Assembly: GCA_017457555.1 (NCBI GenBank)
Contig: JAFTHG010000180.1
Coordinates: 1-7,396 of the forward strand
From: Kiritimatiellia bacterium
GTDB lineage: Bacteria; Verrucomicrobiota; Kiritimatiellia; RFP12; DVOR01
DNA: 7,396 bases
Direction: 5' to 3'
The translations under genes were made by a program, and so were the position numbers. The stretch's first letter is position 1, and each line of letters opens with the position of its first letter. Shown here piece after piece: positions 1 to 6,337 of this stretch. The notes under the pieces are model-generated. The model saw only the letters and a program-made list of their open reading frames with translations. It had not been told where the DNA came from and did no database searches.

Positions 1-75
1 CTTGGGATATTCTCCGTGTCACCGCCATAGAGCTGCACACACAGAAAAATACACTTCTAATCTTAACCTCCTTTT

Positions 76-104
76 AGGATAACAAACTTTTTTAAGAATG
101 TCAA
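76..104 (-). promoter_or_regulatory. leftward sigma70-type promoter (extended -10)
   Basis: On the minus strand TTGACA (bases 104-99) is followed by a 17-base spacer and TATCCT (81-76), which is preceded by TG one base upstream, giving an extended -10. The -35 is a perfect consensus and the spacing is ideal. The predicted start is near base 69-70, at or just inside an AGGAGG motif (minus strand, 72-67). The transcript would run off the left edge after about 70 bases. The gene it serves cannot be identified. One minus-strand frame is open from an ATG at base 28 to the edge (MAVTRRISQ), but it has no adjacent ribosome binding site. Confidence 0.5.
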
Positions 105-140
105 AAATAAGATTTTAGCAAAGGCTTAAATAAAATTTTT
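103..140. terminator. weak A/T-rich stem-loop, possible terminator-like element
   Basis: Bases 103-119 and 124-140 can pair around an AAAG loop. By eye 12 of 17 positions match, with AGC/GCT at the loop and A/T tracts at the base. The right arm ends in a T run. Almost all pairs are A-T, so the hairpin would be weak. It also overlaps the -35 of the leftward promoter, which argues against a dedicated terminator. It may simply be AT-rich intergenic DNA. Confidence 0.18.
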
Positions 141-162
141 GATGGGTGCGGCGAGGTGCATT

Positions 163-272
163 TGAGGCGAGTTTAACGGTCCAACAAGGGCCTCGCGCAG
201 GGTGAACGAGGGCCTCACGCGACCTCAACGAGGCCCTCGCGTAAGGTGGACGAGGCCCTCGTTGAGGTCAAA
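163..272. repeat. 22-bp GC-rich tandem repeat array with internal dyads
   Basis: Four imperfect 22-bp units lie head to tail at 185-206, 207-228, 229-250 and 251-272. A fifth, more degenerate unit at 163-184 keeps the GAGG start and the GGTC-AA end. Each clear unit begins with a nine-base dyad. Units 1 and 2 carry the (G)AGGGCCTC form and units 3 and 4 the complementary GAGGCCCTC form, so the two halves pair with each other. AACGAGGGCCTC (205-216) is a perfect 12-bp inverted repeat of GAGGCCCTCGTT (252-263). Bases 221-239 pair with 251-269 at 18 of 19 positions. The four clear units are about two-thirds G+C inside AT-rich DNA. The array lies between the leftward promoter and the pho operon. 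Its function is unknown: protein-binding sites on one helix face, a structured transcript, or a dispersed genomic repeat are all possible. Confidence 0.75.
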
Positions 273-650
273 ATAGTATTTTGCCCCCCAAAAAACGGCC
301 TTCAAACCGACCCACCAAGAGGCACTTTTTCGGCAACGAAGCCGCTGTAGACGAGTTCATTTTGCCCCTTTTTCAGCATAAGTCACTACCAATCAAAGAC
401 TTAAGTGAATTTAACAAACTGTGTAAAAATGCCCATTTTTGGCCAAAAATCAGCGGAAAAGGCAGTTCAACAAGAAAAATTTTCAAATCGCAAAAAATCA
501 CGACAAAAAGTGAAAAAAGTAATCTTACTGCGCAAAGAGAATAAAGGGGCGTGGTGCTCTGCCTCGATGCGCTCTTACAGGGCTCGTGCGTAAGAATATG
601 AATAAAGGAAAGAGATTAAAACAGAAACGTTGCGGTATTGGAATCCACAA
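273..650. other. gene-poor intergenic stretch upstream of the porin
   Basis: No convincing gene is visible. The longest plus-strand frame runs from a TTG at 281 to a stop ending at 544 (87 codons). Its predicted product is lysine-rich and resembles no family I know, and its nearest ribosome-binding-like motif (GAGGT, 264-268) is 12 bases away inside the repeat array. The plus strand is notably A-rich between about 450 and 545. A small inverted repeat (TCTTAC at 572-577, GTAAGA at 589-594) lies in a short GC-richer patch at about 545-595. Its bases 588-593 echo the CGTAAG of repeat unit 3 (239-245), so it may be a decayed copy of that array. Confidence 0.5.
435..450. repeat. perfect 16-bp palindrome
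   Basis: ATTTTTGGCCAAAAAT reads identically on both strands. It has a GGCC centre flanked by A/T arms, as in many operators for dimeric regulators. It lies about 285 bases upstream of the porin start, far for direct control of that promoter. A chance origin in A/T-tract-rich DNA is possible. Confidence 0.45.
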
Positions 651-653
651 AAT

Positions 654-697
654 CCTAACATTTTCTGCATATTCTCCAAATTTTTATAAAGCATAAT
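654..697 (+). promoter_or_regulatory. candidate Pho box and -10 of the pho operon
   Basis: CCTAACA (654-660), CTGCATA (665-671) and CCAAATT (676-682) begin 11 bases apart, each followed by a four-base T-rich or A/T-rich spacer. This is the geometry of PhoB half-sites (a CTGTCAT-like seven-mer plus four A/T bases). A -10-like CATAAT follows at 692-697, nine bases beyond the last half-site. TATAAA at 685-690 is an alternative. There is no good -35, as expected for a PhoB-activated promoter. The half-sites match the E. coli consensus only partly, so the site is inferred from geometry, position and the phoB gene in the same operon. Confidence 0.4.
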
Positions 698-729
698 AGG
701 CGCCGTTTCAACCCAACAAAAGGAGAAAA

Positions 730-2085
730 ATGAAACGTTGTATGACATTAGCACTTGCGTATCTCACGGGCAATCTCTTATTTGCCGGTAACGTAAGTAA
801 CCTTAATCAAGACAAGTCTGCGCTTGATTTAAGTTTTGGAGGTGACATTCGCTTACGCTATGATGCGACAAACAATATGCCGAATGAAAAGCATGGCGAA
901 AAAGCTCACAGTGATTATATGCGTCTGCGGACCCGTCTATGGGGAAAGGCTGAAATGAAGCAAATGGAACTCTTCTTGCGTGTGGCAGATGAGTTTCGCT
1001 ACTATCGCTCAGCAGAGGGGGATAAAGGGAAGCAACGTTTCCCCGATGTGCTCTTTATTGACAATCTCTATTTGAAATATAGCGATCTCTTTGACTTTGT
1101 GGATGTGAAGATCGGTCGTCAGGAAATGTCCTTTGGAGCGAAACGCATCATTAGCGATGGGACAGGTGGTGATGGGTCGCGATCCAACTATTTTGATGCG
1201 GCTCGCTTGACGTTCAAGTTTGACAATAATCGCACCTTGGATGCCTTTGGTGTCTATACAGCGCGCCATGATTGGTTGCCCACGCTGGGTGAAACACACG
1301 ACGCGAAGTCTAAAGGAACTAAGGGATACGATTACGAAAACACGGGATATAATCAAACCGAATACGGTGCAGGGCTCTACTACACCGATAAGAGCAACAA
1401 GGAGATGCCTTGGGAAGCTTACTATGTGTGGAAGACGGAAGAGGGTGAACACTCCAAGGTGATCCCGAAGGGACAGACCGACTTCCAAACGCATACATTT
1501 GGTCTGCGCCTCTTACCAAAGTTTACCGAGACGCTCTCTGGTGAAACCGAAGTTGCCGTACAGTTCGGCGATGAATCCTCCTTTGCGACAATGGTGTACG
1601 GCGGTTTGACCTATGCGCCACAAATAGCACTCAAGCCGAAATTCACGCTCGGTGTACAATATATGAGTGGCGATAAAGAGGGTGCGCGTGGTGAAGATGC
1701 ATGGAAGCCGGTCTTCAATCGTGAAACAGGTGTGGGCGAACTCGTTGCACCGATGTTCAATAAATACGCCTACAATAACTTTCTCTATCCGCATCTGAAA
1801 GTGGATTTAACCCTGTCAGAAAACCAAAAGCTGGCCTTGCAGACTGGACCTATGTTCGCCCCCGTAGAAGAAAGTGATGGAAACGGCGGTCATTATGGCT
1901 CCTTCCGTGGTTTTTACGCACAAACCAAATACAGCATTGCCCTTGGCAAAGCCCTTGATCTTCCCGCACTTAAAGGCTTCGGTATGGCCTTTACGGGAGA
2001 AGTTCTTACGAAAGGTGATTATTTTGCCGAATCCCAAGATGGCACAGCATTCTTTGGTCGGGCGGAAGTCACCTATAAGTTCTAA
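730..2085 (+). CDS. outer-membrane porin, alginate-export (AlgE-like) barrel family
   Basis: This 451-residue precursor probably forms an outer-membrane channel for phosphate or another anion. Residues 1-19 are a signal peptide (MKR, a hydrophobic core, cleavage near FAG). The body alternates polar and hydrophobic residues in short strands rich in aromatics. The stretch at about 128-160 (IGRQEMSFG, then GDGSRSNYFDAARL) is what I recognise from alginate-export-family barrels, as are the early DYMRLRTRLWG (62-72) and the late YMSGD (311-315). The protein ends TYKF, with the C-terminal aromatic used by the outer-membrane insertion machinery. The start follows AGGAG (721-725) at a good distance. 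It heads the operon and ends 30 bases before pstS. A phosphate role is inferred from position only: Pho-controlled porins (PhoE, OprP/OprO) are known elsewhere, but this is not clearly of those families. Alginate or another anion remains an alternative substrate. Confidence 0.85.
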   Translation: MKRCMTLALAYLTGNLLFAGNVSNLNQDKSALDLSFGGDIRLRYDATNNMPNEKHGEKAHSDYMRLRTRLWGKAEMKQMELFLRVADEFRYYRSAEGDKGKQRFPDVLFIDNLYLKYSDLFDFVDVKIGRQEMSFGAKRIISDGTGGDGSRSNYFDAARLTFKFDNNRTLDAFGVYTARHDWLPTLGETHDAKSKGTKGYDYENTGYNQTEYGAGLYYTDKSNKEMPWEAYYVWKTEEGEHSKVIPKGQTDFQTHTFGLRLLPKFTETLSGETEVAVQFGDESSFATMVYGGLTYAPQIALKPKFTLGVQYMSGDKEGARGEDAWKPVFNRETGVGELVAPMFNKYAYNNFLYPHLKVDLTLSENQKLALQTGPMFAPVEESDGNGGHYGSFRGFYAQTKYSIALGKALDLPALKGFGMAFTGEVLTKGDYFAESQDGTAFFGRAEVTYKF

Positions 2086-2115
2086 TTTCCATCAAACCTA
2101 ATAAGGAGAAAAACA

Positions 2116-3030
2116 ATGAAAACATCCCTCATTCTTGCCGCAACACTTCTTGCCGCAAGTAGTTACGCAGAGCGCCTCACGCTTAATGGTGCGGGAGCCT
2201 CTTTCCCTGCCCCGGTCTACCAACAGTGGACGTATGCTTATACAGCAGACGAACTGGGCGCAGCCATCAACTACCAATCAGTAGGGTCTGGTGCCGGAAT
2301 CAACCAGATTAAAGCAGGCACAATCGACTTTGCAGGTTCAGACGCTCCGTTAACGCCGCCTCAATGCGATGAAAGCGGATTGGTTCAAATTCCTATGTTG
2401 ACGGGTGCTGTGGTGCCAATCGTGAACTTGCCACGCCTGAAAGATGCTCAGCTGAAACTTTCAAATGCGACCTTGTCTGCCATCTTTTTAGGTGAAATTA
2501 CGAACTGGAATGATCCGCGTATTGCAGCAGAGAATCCCGATGTGAAACTGCCCAAGACCTTACCGATTACGGTGGTGCATCGTTCGGACAGCTCGGGCAC
2601 TACCAATATCTTCACCTCTTATCTTGCAAATGTTTCCACAAAATGGAAGGAGAAGATCGGAGCCGGAAGTAATGTCAAGTGGCCTGTCGGCATTGGAGGC
2701 CAGAAGAATCCCGGAGTGTGTAACACCGTCTCACGCATTCGCGGTGCAATCGGTTACACCGAATACACTTATGCTTTGGAAGCTCAATTGGCAACGGTAC
2801 AATTGTGTGACGCTCAGGGGAAGTATCACACCGCTCAAGCGCCATTCTGGCCAATTCTTGGTACAACGTATATCTTATTCCGTAAAGATATGGACACAGA
2901 ACGTTGTGAAGCCTTGAAGGCCTATCTGCGCTGGTGCTTTAAGAAGGGAGATTCGCAAGCAATTACGTTGCACTATACACCGCTTCCGGAGCCAGTAAAG
3001 GCTCAAGTCTTAAGAGATGTCCTGAAGTAA
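2116..3030 (+). CDS. pstS: periplasmic phosphate-binding protein PstS
   Basis: PstS captures inorganic phosphate in the periplasm and delivers it to PstCAB. The 304-residue precursor has a signal peptide (residues 1-18, cleavage after SYA). Phosphate-contact motifs are present: GAGASFPAPVY (25-35, where S29-F30 replace the T-F of E. coli), VGSGAG (56-61, S58), FAGSDAPL (72-79, D76) and HRSDSSGTT (155-163, with R156, D158, S160, G161, T162). VKWPVGIGG (187-195) and GAIGYTEY (210-217) are also typical. It is shorter than E. coli PstS (346 residues), mainly from loss of a loop near residues 235-246. The mature part holds five cysteines (84, 202, 231, 264, 274). There is no lipobox, so it should be soluble. 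AAGGAG (2103-2108) sits seven bases before the ATG. Confidence 0.97.
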   Translation: MKTSLILAATLLAASSYAERLTLNGAGASFPAPVYQQWTYAYTADELGAAINYQSVGSGAGINQIKAGTIDFAGSDAPLTPPQCDESGLVQIPMLTGAVVPIVNLPRLKDAQLKLSNATLSAIFLGEITNWNDPRIAAENPDVKLPKTLPITVVHRSDSSGTTNIFTSYLANVSTKWKEKIGAGSNVKWPVGIGGQKNPGVCNTVSRIRGAIGYTEYTYALEAQLATVQLCDAQGKYHTAQAPFWPILGTTYILFRKDMDTERCEALKAYLRWCFKKGDSQAITLHYTPLPEPVKAQVLRDVLK

Positions 3031-3056
3031 TCTCACCCGTTAGCGCAGTTTGAGAT
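3030..3056 (+). promoter_or_regulatory. possible hairpin over the pstC start codon
   Basis: ATCTCA (3030-3035) can pair with TGAGAT (3051-3056), which includes the first two bases of the pstC ATG (3055-3057). No Shine-Dalgarno sequence precedes that ATG. ATCTC (3030-3034) can instead pair with GAGAT at 3014-3018 in the end of pstS. A ribosome finishing pstS (stop 3028-3030) would cover the left arm and free the start. This would couple pstC translation to pstS and keep PstC below PstS. The stem is short (6 bp, 15-base loop), so the idea is tentative. Confidence 0.3.
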
Positions 3057-3930
3057 GAAACGAATCAACTTCTTAGACTCCACGTTCCGCAACGTCTGCC
3101 TTATTTGCACAGGCGTTTGCGGAGCAATAACGGTGGCCCTTGTCGTGCAGCTTTCTTCAGCTTCAAGCGAAGCATGGCACACTTTTGGCTGGGGGCTCCT
3201 CCTCTCTACAGAATGGGATCCCGTAACAAATGTGTATGGTGCCTTACCTGCAATTATTGGAACCTTATTGACCACGGGGCTTGCTCTGTTTATCGCGTTA
3301 CCACTTGCCTTTTTGTGTGCACTTCAACTTGTTGAAGCACCACCGGCATTATCCAAAATCTTAAGCCATGGGATTGACCTTTTAGCGGCGATTCCATCTG
3401 TAATCTACGGTATGTGGGGACTGTTTATTCTCTGCCCACTGTTACAAGAGGCTTTTTGGTTATTGGAAATCGACACCAATGGATTTGGCGTATTAGCAGC
3501 ATCCCTTATTTTGGCATTAATGATCCTACCTTACATCTGTGCTGTTATGCGCGATGTCTTGAAGATGACCCCTGCCCTCTTAAAAGAAGCAGCAATGGGT
3601 GTAGGCTGTACACCTTGGGAGTGTGCACGTGACATTTTCCTGCGCCATGGTGCTAAAGCATTACTTGGCGGCATTTTCATCGGTCTGGGACGTGCTCTCG
3701 GCGAAACGATGGCTGTACTCTTTGTCGTAGGGAATATCATTGAAATCCCGAGCAACTTATTGGAAGGATGCACCACCATCTCCGCAACACTTGCAAATAA
3801 TTTCGCTGAAGCTGAAGGACTTCAACAAAGTGTTTTATTTGCCCTGGGATTGATTTTGCTACTCATGACCTTTGGGATTCAAGTATTGGCCCACTGTTAT
3901 CTTCGAAAGACTGCACAGATGAAAGGATAA
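3055..3930 (+). CDS. pstC: phosphate ABC transporter permease PstC
   Basis: PstC is one of the two inner-membrane permeases of the phosphate importer and pairs with PstA. The 291 residues show six likely membrane segments (about 13-33, 66-92, 106-128, 143-165, 201-229, 258-283) and a periplasmic stretch after the first (34-62). The cytoplasmic coupling loop that docks on PstB is at 177-199 (KEAAMGVGCTPWECARDIF), followed by GLGRALGETMAVLFVVGN (210-227), a strong PstC signature. LLAAIPSVIYGMWGLF (109-124) is also typical. It starts 24 bases after pstS with no recognisable ribosome binding site, unlike most genes here. The ATG at 3055 is the first in frame and gives a normal N-terminus. It is cysteine-rich (10 residues). 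Confidence 0.95.
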   Translation: MKRINFLDSTFRNVCLICTGVCGAITVALVVQLSSASSEAWHTFGWGLLLSTEWDPVTNVYGALPAIIGTLLTTGLALFIALPLAFLCALQLVEAPPALSKILSHGIDLLAAIPSVIYGMWGLFILCPLLQEAFWLLEIDTNGFGVLAASLILALMILPYICAVMRDVLKMTPALLKEAAMGVGCTPWECARDIFLRHGAKALLGGIFIGLGRALGETMAVLFVVGNIIEIPSNLLEGCTTISATLANNFAEAEGLQQSVLFALGLILLLMTFGIQVLAHCYLRKTAQMKG

Positions 3931-3935
3931 TCACA

Positions 3936-4829
3936 ATGGCATTTCGTTCTAACGCTTCCGCCACTATCCCTGCCACAAACCCCTTACGCCCGCTTTTTTG
4001 GCGAAAGGCCCAAAACAGACTTGTGCAAACGATCTCTGTTATCGCATTAATCCTTGCAATCGGAGCGATGCTTTGGATCTTGGGAACCATTTTCAGTCGC
4101 GGAGGAGATGCGTTATCGTGGGCATTCTTAACCAATCCTTCCAAGCCCTATGGTCTGCCAAACAATGGCATTGCGAATGCACTTTTGGGAACGTTGATGA
4201 TTACAACCACCGCTTCTGCGATTGCGATCCCGATTGCACTTGCCGCAGGAATTGGCTTATCTGAATTTGGAAAGCAGTCCCGATTTGCCAATCTGATGCG
4301 ATTTTGCATCAATGTTATGATGGGAGTCCCTTCCATTCTCATTGGGCTCTTCGTCTACATCCTTTGGGTGGTACCGCAAAAAAGCTTTTCAGGGTTTGCT
4401 GGTGCAATAGCACTCGCCATCTTAATGATTCCTGTCATTACGCGTACAACGGAAGACATGCTTCGCATGGTTTCTGATCATTTGCGTGAAGCTGCTTTGG
4501 CTTTAGGTTGTTCACGGTACCAAATGATTGTACAAATCGTTTGCAAGTCTGCAAGAAATGGTTTGGTGAGTGGTATTTTACTCGCCGTTGCCCGCGTGGC
4601 CGGAGAGACGGCACCGCTTCTCTTTACGGCACTTTTTGCCAACACATGGCCACGTGAATTCTTTTCCAATCCCACCGCCAACATTCCCGTTTTAATCACA
4701 GAAAGCACCACCAATTCTCCCTTTGAAGCAATGCATCAAATTGGCTGGGGAGCAGCACTTGTAATTGCGCTCATCGTACTCCTCATCAATATTGTGGCAA
4801 AGACTTGTTTTCGTGAACCCAAAAAGTGA
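3936..4829 (+). CDS. pstA: phosphate ABC transporter permease PstA
   Basis: PstA is the second permease subunit and forms the transmembrane channel with PstC. The 297 residues show about six membrane segments (near 31-53, 80-108, 121-146, 152-169, 209-232, 269-290). The EAA coupling loop is at 183-205 (LREAALALGCSRYQMIV), then VARVAGETAPLLFTALF (218-234), which separates PstA from PstC. MGVPSILIGLFVYILWV (129-145) is also characteristic. The first 28 residues are a polar, basic cytoplasmic tail. It starts five bases after pstC. Its AGGA (3924-3927) lies in the last codons of pstC, eight bases before the ATG, so translation is probably coupled. Confidence 0.95.
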   Translation: MAFRSNASATIPATNPLRPLFWRKAQNRLVQTISVIALILAIGAMLWILGTIFSRGGDALSWAFLTNPSKPYGLPNNGIANALLGTLMITTTASAIAIPIALAAGIGLSEFGKQSRFANLMRFCINVMMGVPSILIGLFVYILWVVPQKSFSGFAGAIALAILMIPVITRTTEDMLRMVSDHLREAALALGCSRYQMIVQIVCKSARNGLVSGILLAVARVAGETAPLLFTALFANTWPREFFSNPTANIPVLITESTTNSPFEAMHQIGWGAALVIALIVLLINIVAKTCFREPKK

Positions 4830-4838
4830 TTTGAAATT

Positions 4839-5627
4839 ATGAATACAGTGAATACAGCAGAACACATGGTAAACTCCAAAATAAAGGTGCGCAACCTCTC
4901 GTTCTACTACGAGAATGGTCATCAAGCACTCTTTAACAACGACCTTGACATTCATGAGAATGCCATTACCGCAGTCATTGGCCCCTCTGGATGTGGCAAG
5001 TCAACGCATTTACGCACCTACAATCGGATCTATTCCCTTCATCGTGGCCAACGAGCAGAGGGTGAAATTTGGTTGGATGGCGTTAATATCCTTTCGCCAG
5101 AAATGGATGTCTTATCGTTGCGACGACGTGTGGGGATGATTTTTCAGCGCCCGACACCCTTCCCTATGAGCGTCTTTGAAAATGTCGCCTATCCCCTTCG
5201 ACTCCACTTTAAGCTGAGCAAACGTGAGATTGGCGACCGCGTTGAGCTTGCGTTACGAGATGCATCACTTTGGGAAGAGGTCAAAGACTCGCTTCATAAA
5301 TCTGGTCAGGAGCTCTCGGGTGGTCAACAACAACGTTTGTGTATCGCAAGAGCAATTGTAACAGAGCCAGAGGTCCTACTTTTAGACGAGCCCACCAGTG
5401 CAATTGACCCTGTGGCAACACTTAAAATTGAAGACTTATTGTTGCGCCTGAAAGAACGCTTCACCATTGTTATCGTAACGCACAATATGCAACAAGCCGC
5501 CAGAATCAGTGACCAAACGGCCTTTTTCTATAAAGGACATATCATTGAAACAGGCCCAACCCAACGTCTTTTTACAACTCCCAAAGAAAAGCAAACCGAA
5601 GATTACATCACTGGACGATTCGGTTAA
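4839..5627 (+). CDS. pstB: phosphate ABC transporter ATPase PstB
   Basis: PstB is the cytoplasmic ATPase that powers phosphate import through PstCA. All ABC motifs are intact in its 262 residues: Walker A GPSGCGKST (48-56), Q-loop Q103 in MIFQRPTPFPMS, signature LSGGQQQR (159-166), Walker B VLLLDEPTSAIDP (179-191) and switch H215 in IVTHNMQQAARISD. FQRPTPFPMS and ITGRFG at the C-terminus are typical of PstB. After Walker A the sequence is THLRTYNRI, where most homologues I know have T-(F/L)-LR-(T/C)-(L/F)-NRM. The start is not certain: no ribosome binding site is visible, and ATG 4839, GTG 4848 and ATG 4866 are in frame. Conserved sequence begins near residue 15, so all three are possible. 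It lies nine bases after pstA. Confidence 0.96.
   Translation: MNTVNTAEHMVNSKIKVRNLSFYYENGHQALFNNDLDIHENAITAVIGPSGCGKSTHLRTYNRIYSLHRGQRAEGEIWLDGVNILSPEMDVLSLRRRVGMIFQRPTPFPMSVFENVAYPLRLHFKLSKREIGDRVELALRDASLWEEVKDSLHKSGQELSGGQQQRLCIARAIVTEPEVLLLDEPTSAIDPVATLKIEDLLLRLKERFTIVIVTHNMQQAARISDQTAFFYKGHIIETGPTQRLFTTPKEKQTEDYITGRFG
4840..4857 (+). repeat. 9-bp tandem duplication at the pstB start
   Basis: TGAATACAG occurs twice in a row, overlapping the last two bases of the first pstB ATG. It encodes the repeated NTV/NTA at the N-terminus and places a second potential start (GTG, 4848-4850) at the end of the first copy and into the second. This looks like a slippage duplication that lengthened a non-conserved N-terminus. 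Confidence 0.6.
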
Positions 5628-5656
5628 AAAAACTCACACTTTAGAAAGGATTTATT

Positions 5657-6319
5657 ATGCGTGACCGTTTTACCTACGAAATTACACTTCTCAAACAACG
5701 CTTACAGCAACTTGCCTCCAGCTCACGAAATGCCCTTGTTGAAGCAAGTAATGCACTTCAAACAATGGATACCGCACGCGCTCAAGGCATCATTGAAAAC
5801 GACATGTGTATTGATGCAGAAGAGGTGGCAATCGAAGAGGAATGCCTTAAACTCATTGCCCTCTATCAACCCGTTGCAAAAGATTTGCGACTCATCATTA
5901 CCATTCTTAAAATCAACACTGAGCTTGAACGTGTAGCCGATCTCTCTGCAAACATTGCACGCAGCGTGATCTCACTTTCCGCTCACCACTGTGCGATCCC
6001 CAACACGATGGATCTCACGACAATGGCCAAACAAACAGACGCTATGTTGAAAGGTGCCTTGGAAGCATTCATCTGCCACCATCCAGAACAAGCACGGGCA
6101 ATTATTCAGGAAGATGATGTCATTGACAATCTCAACCATAAACATTATGATTTTGCGCAACATCTTTTGGAATCACAATGCCCAGAGATGTGTTCTGCAC
6201 TGGATACGATCGCAATTTCATATGCGCTTGAACGTATTGCTGACAGCGCAACGAATATTTGTGAGGATATCATTTATCTCAATGAAGGGGTCATTGTACG
6301 CCACTGCCCACAACTGTAA
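5657..6319 (+). CDS. phoU: phosphate signalling protein PhoU
   Basis: PhoU is a cytoplasmic helical protein. In characterised systems it links the state of PstSCAB to the PhoR kinase and represses the Pho response when phosphate is plentiful. The 220 residues form two similar three-helix halves. Each carries the metal-binding E-R-x-x-D signature: ELERVADLSANIA (89-101) and ALERIADSATNICEDIIYL (190-208). The length is normal for the family (about 215-240). It has eight cysteines (51, 63, 112, 140, 175, 179, 202, 217), many for PhoU. AAGGA (5646-5650) sits six bases before the ATG, and the gene starts 29 bases after pstB. The pairing with phoB fits a local sensing circuit. Confidence 0.95.
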   Translation: MRDRFTYEITLLKQRLQQLASSSRNALVEASNALQTMDTARAQGIIENDMCIDAEEVAIEEECLKLIALYQPVAKDLRLIITILKINTELERVADLSANIARSVISLSAHHCAIPNTMDLTTMAKQTDAMLKGALEAFICHHPEQARAIIQEDDVIDNLNHKHYDFAQHLLESQCPEMCSALDTIAISYALERIADSATNICEDIIYLNEGVIVRHCPQL

Positions 6320-6337
6320 ATTGAATAGAGAAATGAT

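Noticed and set aside
1..70. Resemblance of the minus strand (CTATGGCGGTGACAC) to the start of 5S rRNA
   Set aside because: The conserved CCCAU-N-CCGAAC segment that should follow is absent: the sequence reads CCCAAG at the edge.
1..77. Open plus-strand frame ending at TAG 75-77 (WDILRVTAIE...), possible tail of an upstream gene
   Set aside because: At least two plus-strand frames and one minus-strand frame are open over this short stretch, so none is distinguished. The strong leftward promoter argues for a gene on the other strand.
185..272. CRISPR-like array
   Set aside because: The 22-bp units are contiguous with no unique spacers between them, and no cas gene is present.
281..544. 87-codon plus-strand frame from a TTG, lysine-rich
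   Set aside because: It has no well-placed ribosome binding site and no recognisable family, and its A-rich composition explains the lysines. A short tract of this length can be open by chance.
1009..1494. Long minus-strand frame inside the porin gene (161 codons)
   Set aside because: It lies opposite a clear signal-peptide barrel gene and its product resembles no family. It is a shadow of the codon pattern.
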